Below are positions 9,066-11,376 of a stretch of DNA of 11,376 nt, piece after piece; the first letter of the stretch is position 1; each line of letters opens with the position of its first letter. This stretch comes from Gammaproteobacteria bacterium. GTDB taxonomy: Bacteria; Pseudomonadota; Gammaproteobacteria; Steroidobacterales; SZUA-146. The position numbers and the translations under genes are program-made. The stretch lies in the NCBI GenBank assembly GCA_003228965.1, contig QIGP01000403.1, forward strand, positions 1 through 11,376, given 5' to 3'. Below the pieces are notes generated by a model. It saw only the letters and a list, made by a program, of their open reading frames with translations, was not told where the DNA came from and searched no databases.

Positions 9066-10161
9066 CTACTGAGCGAATACTTGTGCCTGCATGCATCAGG
9101 TCGAACGCCTTGTTAATGTCGTCCAGAGACATCTTGTGAGTGATAAGCGAATCGATATCAATTTTGCCATCCATATACCAATCCACAATTTTCGGGACAT
9201 CGGTACGACCACGGGCACCACCAAACGCTGTACCTCGCCACACCCGCCCGGTGACCAACTGAAACGGTCGCGTCGAAATTTCCTGACCGGCTCCAGCTAC
9301 CCCAATGATGTAGGATTCACCCCAGCCTTTGTGACAGCACTCTAACGCCTGACGCATGGTGTTTACATTGCCGATGCACTCGAAACTGTAGTCGGCGCCG
9401 CCACCGGTTACGTCGACAATCGCGTCGACTACGTTGTCTACTTCTTTAGGGTTAATAAAGTGGGTCATACCAAACTGACGACCCAGAGCTTCTCTTGCAG
9501 GATTGAGATCGACACCAATGATTTTGTCGGCACCCACCAAGCGTGCGCCTTGAAGAACATTAAGCCCAATGCCGCCGAGGCCAAATACAACCACGTTCGA
9601 ACCAGGTTCTACTTTTGCGTCGAATGCTACTGCACCAACGCCTGTGGTGACGCCACACCCGATGTAGCACACTTTGTCAAAAGGAGCGTCTTTACGAATT
9701 TTAGCGACAGCAATTTCAGGCAGCACGGTGTGGTTCGAAAACGTCGAACACCCCATGTAATGCAAGATCGGTTTGCCGTCGATCGAAAAACGACTGGTAC
9801 CGTCGGGCATGACACCGCGTCCCTGGGTTTCGCGTATGGCCTGGCACAGGTTAGTCTTGGGGTGCAGACAATAATTGCACTGCCGACACTCAGGTGTGTA
9901 TAGCGGAATAACGTGATCGCCAACGGCAAGCGATCTGACGCCTGGACCCACCTCTACGACAACGCCCGCTCCTTCGTGGCCAAGAATCGCCGGAAAGGCT
10001 CCTTCGGGGTCGTCGCCGGACAACGTGAATGCATCCGTGTGGCATACGCCAGTGGCTTTAAGCTCTATCACCACTTCGCCATGTTGAGGTCCGGCCAAGT
10101 CAACGTTAAGAATTTCAAGCGGTTTGCCTGCAGCAATTGCTACGGCGGCTCTGGTTTTCAT
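9055..10161 (-). CDS. frmA: S-(hydroxymethyl)glutathione dehydrogenase / class III alcohol dehydrogenase
   Basis: FrmA oxidises S-hydroxymethylglutathione (formaldehyde plus glutathione) to S-formylglutathione with NAD+; class III enzymes also reduce S-nitrosoglutathione. From ATG 10159-10161 the product is 368 residues, the usual class III length. Catalytic zinc ligands are Cys40 (TGVCHTDAF), His62 (GHEGAG) and Cys169 (IGCGVTTG). The structural zinc lobe is Cys92, Cys95, Cys98 and Cys106 ([16 protein letters not shown]). The Rossmann motif GLGGIGL lies at about residues 194-200. Arg110 aligns with Arg115 of human class III ADH, the residue that favours glutathione adducts. The start is fixed by GGAG (10170-10173) eight bases upstream; a longer open frame reaches 10230, but that extension is not conserved. 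It is first in the frmA-fghA pair. No frmR-type regulator is visible. Confidence 0.97.
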   Translation of the reverse strand: MKTRAAVAIAAGKPLEILNVDLAGPQHGEVVIELKATGVCHTDAFTLSGDDPEGAFPAILGHEGAGVVVEVGPGVRSLAVGDHVIPLYTPECRQCNYCLHPKTNLCQAIRETQGRGVMPDGTSRFSIDGKPILHYMGCSTFSNHTVLPEIAVAKIRKDAPFDKVCYIGCGVTTGVGAVAFDAKVEPGSNVVVFGLGGIGLNVLQGARLVGADKIIGVDLNPAREALGRQFGMTHFINPKEVDNVVDAIVDVTGGGADYSFECIGNVNTMRQALECCHKGWGESYIIGVAGAGQEISTRPFQLVTGRVWRGTAFGGARGRTDVPKIVDWYMDGKIDIDSLITHKMSLDDINKAFDLMHAGTSIRSVVEY

Positions 10162-10330
10162 ACTTTCCACTCCAACGGCTGAATTAGCGAAGATCGAGTG
10201 TAGCGGGTTTGCCAAAGACGCGAAAGCCAATAACGGAGACTGATTTCAGGAAGAAAGTGCCCGGCGGCCTGGAAGAATTTAATGCTTCGACCGAGTCAAA
10301 TGCTCGTCTCAATAAGCTCACACGAAACTA

Positions 10331-10359
10331 TTGGTGTTACAGGGTTATTTCGATGTAAT
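10331..10359 (+). promoter_or_regulatory. Possible sigma70-type promoter for the interrupted aspartokinase gene
   Basis: TTGGTG (10331-10336) and TGTAAT (10354-10359) are separated by exactly 17 bp, and the -10 box matches consensus at five of six positions; the -35 matches only its first three. It lies about 50 bp before the ATG at 10412, in the divergent region shared with frmA. I could not find an equally good promoter for frmA on the other strand. Confidence 0.35.
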
Positions 10360-10411
10360 TAGGTAAATTCTGCGCACTGCAAAAACTCTCTAATCCGACT
10401 GGAAACCATTG

Positions 10412-10527
10412 ATGACCTCTGATCAACCTACCTCAACAGAGGCCAGCTTCCCGGCGCCAGACAGTCTTGGCGCAACTCCCGCAATTGCAGCATCAAGCTG
10501 GGTGGTGTCTAAATTTGGGGGCACTAG
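10412..10527 (+). pseudogene. Aspartate kinase (possibly bifunctional LysAC-type), N-terminal end, interrupted by an insertion sequence
   Basis: From ATG 10412, preceded by GGAAA (10401-10405) at a six-base spacing, 38 codons run MTSDQPTSTEASFP... to SSWVVSKFGGT. K-F-G-G-T-S is the nucleotide-binding motif that opens the amino-acid kinase domain of aspartokinases. The reading frame then enters an insertion sequence. The base following the right-hand CTAG copy (11376) is T, so the uninterrupted site reads ACT AGT, Thr-Ser, completing KFGGTS exactly. Aspartokinase makes aspartyl phosphate for lysine, threonine, methionine and diaminopimelate. The leader of about 28 residues before the motif is longer than in E. 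coli LysC and resembles gammaproteobacterial fused aspartokinase/diaminopimelate decarboxylase proteins, but ThrA- or LysC-type cannot be excluded from 38 residues. The rest of the gene is outside the window. Confidence 0.8.
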
Positions 10528-10568
10528 GGGGCGTTCTCAATTAAGCCATATGATAGTAGCCACCAAGC

Positions 10569-11018
10569 TCAACATCGCCAGATATGTGGTTGCCAAGCGT
10601 TCATAACGAGTGGATAACGAGTGGCAATTCGGCGATAATGTTTGAGCTTTTGAAATACTCTCTCCACCAAATTTCGCTCACGATATAGGTGCTGGTCATA
10701 TTCTCTTGCCGTTTTTCTGTTTTTCTTTGGCGGTATTACTGCGATGGCCTCACTGGTCTCGATAGCAACTATAAATGCATCTGCATCGTACCCTTTGTCG
10801 GCAATGATATAGCCCGCTGAAAACCCTTCTATCAATGGATATGCTTGCTTTATTTCAGAACGCTGTCCCGCGGTTAATATAAAGCGGACGGGATTACCCA
10901 ATGCATCGACCGCAGCATGAATCTTGGTGCTCAGTCCGCCACGTGACTTACCCATCGCCTCATTTTCCTGCCGTTTTTTTTGCCGCACCATGTTGGTGAA
11001 CGCGAACAATGCTGCCAT
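10569..11018 (-). CDS. IS5-family transposase, second reading frame (OrfB part), C-terminus altered by an 11-bp duplication
   Basis: This frame carries the rest of the DDE catalytic domain: MGKSRGGLSTKIHAAVD, the second aspartate Asp74 in IIADKGYDADAF, and the glutamate Glu119 in RERNLVERVFQKLKHYRR (numbered from ATG 11018, which is probably not a real start, since its first 13-14 residues are out of frame with the transposase). It overlaps the first frame by 59 bp. After RRIATRY the protein runs into PLVMNAWQPHIWRC and stops at 10569. Removing one copy of the 11-bp repeat at 10603-10624 restores RRIATRYERLATTYLAMLSL, then VATIIWLN, with a TGA at 10537-10539 inside the left inverted repeat. 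This is the normal IS5 C-terminus, so this copy is probably inactive, or active only with an altered tail. Confidence 0.85.
   Translation of the reverse strand: MAALFAFTNMVRQKKRQENEAMGKSRGGLSTKIHAAVDALGNPVRFILTAGQRSEIKQAYPLIEGFSAGYIIADKGYDADAFIVAIETSEAIAVIPPKKNRKTAREYDQHLYRERNLVERVFQKLKHYRRIATRYPLVMNAWQPHIWRC
10603..10624 (+). repeat. Perfect 11-bp tandem duplication in the transposase gene
   Basis: ATAACGAGTGG is present twice in a row (10603-10613 and 10614-10624). The extra copy shifts the transposase frame, replacing the conserved C-terminal tail with 14 unrelated residues. Removing either copy restores the family-typical end, so this is a secondary mutation of the element. Confidence 0.95.
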
Positions 11019-11298
11019 CGACCATCAGGTACTCAAGATCGGGATCCTTGGCGATGGCTTCAAGAATGCGAACCCAATGTCCTTTATGGGCCCAGCGGTT
11101 GTAGCGTACATATACTCGATGCCAGTGGCCGAACCTCATTGGCAGATCACGCCACGGGGAGCCGGTCCTGGCAATCCATAAGACCGCTTCCAGAAAGCGC
11201 CGATTGTCAGACGCCGTAACGCCGCAATCGCTTGATTTTCCGGGCAATAAATCTTTGATTCGCTCCCATTGATCGTTTCTGAGAACTTTTCGATTCAT
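10960..11298 (-). CDS. IS5-family transposase, first reading frame (OrfA part)
   Basis: Starting at ATG 11296-11298 with an AGGGGA-type ribosome site just upstream, this frame encodes 112 residues: the N-terminal IS5 region (NDQWERIKDLLPG, then RTGSPWRDLPMRFGHWHRVY) and the first catalytic aspartate, Asp94 in LMVDGSIVRVHQHG. A longer open frame to 11322 lacks support. It leaves the transposase frame at a run of eight As (complement of 10974-10981) and stops at TGA 10960-10962. Joining it to the second frame requires loss of one A or an equivalent +1 shift. Confidence 0.85.
   Translation of the reverse strand: MNRKVLRNDQWERIKDLLPGKSSDCGVTASDNRRFLEAVLWIARTGSPWRDLPMRFGHWHRVYVRYNRWAHKGHWVRILEAIAKDPDLEYLMVDGSIVRVHQHGAAKKTAGK
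10974..10981 (-). other. A8 slippage tract between the two transposase frames
   Basis: Eight consecutive As (read on the minus strand) lie where the first transposase frame must pass to the second. The two frames are related by a +1 (or -2) shift; a conventional -1 shift would enter the third, non-coding frame. Loss of one A would fuse the frames, so this is either a transcriptional or translational slippage site or a one-base homopolymer error. Confidence 0.6.
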
Positions 11299-11376
11299 GA
11301 TTTTCCCCTGCGGAAAGATCATAGAATACAGTCTTTTATCGCACTATGCTCAACTCAATTGAGAACAGCCCCTAGT

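Larger units (their letters stand above)
10528..11371 (-). mobile_element. IS5-family (IS427-group-like) insertion sequence, 844 bp
   Basis: The element is bounded by imperfect 15-bp terminal inverted repeats, GGGGCGTTCTCAATT at 10528-10542 and the complement of GGGCTGTTCTCAATT at 11357-11371, matching at 13 of 15 positions. Each end is flanked by CTAG (10524-10527 and 11372-11375), read as a 4-bp target duplication; because CTAG is palindromic, a shorter TA duplication with longer repeats is also possible. Size, ends, target and a two-frame DDE transposase fit the IS427-like members of the IS5 family. The transposase lies on the minus strand, opposite to the interrupted aspartokinase gene. 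Both boundaries are visible. Confidence 0.9.

Noticed and set aside
10162..10230. An upstream extension of frmA (23 more residues from 10230).
   Set aside because: The GGAG site and family-typical N-terminus support the ATG at 10161; the extension has no ribosome site and no conservation that I recognise.
797..10374. A 13-bp exact repeat, GGTAAATTCTGCG, at 797-809 and 10362-10374 in two intergenic regions.
   Set aside because: About one such match is expected by chance in a window of this size, and the flanks share nothing.
10443..10501. Nested inverted repeats (CCAGCTT with AAGCTGG, GCGCCA with TGGCGC, and GCAATTGC) suggesting a structured RNA.
   Set aside because: They lie within the aspartokinase leader codons, have no T-run, and can be explained by coding sequence.
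1..11376. CRISPR arrays, tRNA/rRNA genes, phage, toxin-antitoxin or defence genes.
   Set aside because: None could be seen on either strand: no regularly spaced repeats and no recognisable family members outside the genes listed.

Overview
The window is a stretch of bacterial chromosome, most likely from a gammaproteobacterium. The evidence is family-level: a single-chain glycine decarboxylase P-protein, a glutathione-dependent formaldehyde pair, a homogentisate module, and a longer-leadered aspartokinase start of the kind seen in gammaproteobacterial LysC/LysAC proteins. The genus cannot be told from the sequence. The odd length, and an end one base past an insertion-sequence target duplication, suggest a whole contig broken at a repeat rather than a window cut from something longer; that is inference.

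Layout. 1-672 (+): C-terminal part of a periplasmic-binding-protein-like gene cut by the window edge. 911-3817 (-): gcvP, intact. 3926-5627 (+), divergent from gcvP: ilvD, complete in every domain but frameshifted by a perfect 19-bp tandem duplication. 5654-5815 (-): a remnant of about 53 codons of a CurA/PTGR-type NADP-dependent oxidoreductase, abutting the stop of hmgA. 5815-10161 (-): frmA > fghA > fah > hmgA, read in that order. They encode glutathione-dependent formaldehyde oxidation and the homogentisate ring-cleavage and fumarylacetoacetate hydrolysis steps of tyrosine catabolism. 10412-10527 (+): the first 38 codons and two bases of an aspartokinase-like gene. 10528-11371: an 844-bp IS5-family (IS427-like) element inserted into the KFGGTS motif of that gene, with a CTAG target duplication.

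How the genes relate. FrmA oxidises S-hydroxymethylglutathione to S-formylglutathione, and FghA hydrolyses it to formate and glutathione; the two genes overlap and are surely cotranscribed. HmgA opens homogentisate to maleylacetoacetate, and Fah cleaves fumarylacetoacetate to fumarate and acetoacetate. The isomerase between them (MaiA) is not in the window. GcvP (glycine cleavage) and IlvD (branched-chain amino acid synthesis) share only a divergent intergenic region.

The main point of interest is gene decay rather than a new system. Two amino-acid biosynthetic genes are disrupted by different mechanisms: a 19-bp duplication in ilvD and an IS in the aspartokinase gene. The IS transposase itself carries an 11-bp tandem duplication plus an A8-tract frame shift, and a truncated oxidoreductase remnant lies between ilvD and hmgA. 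I found no CRISPR array, no tRNA or rRNA, no riboswitch, no phage genes, and nothing that I would call a previously undescribed system.
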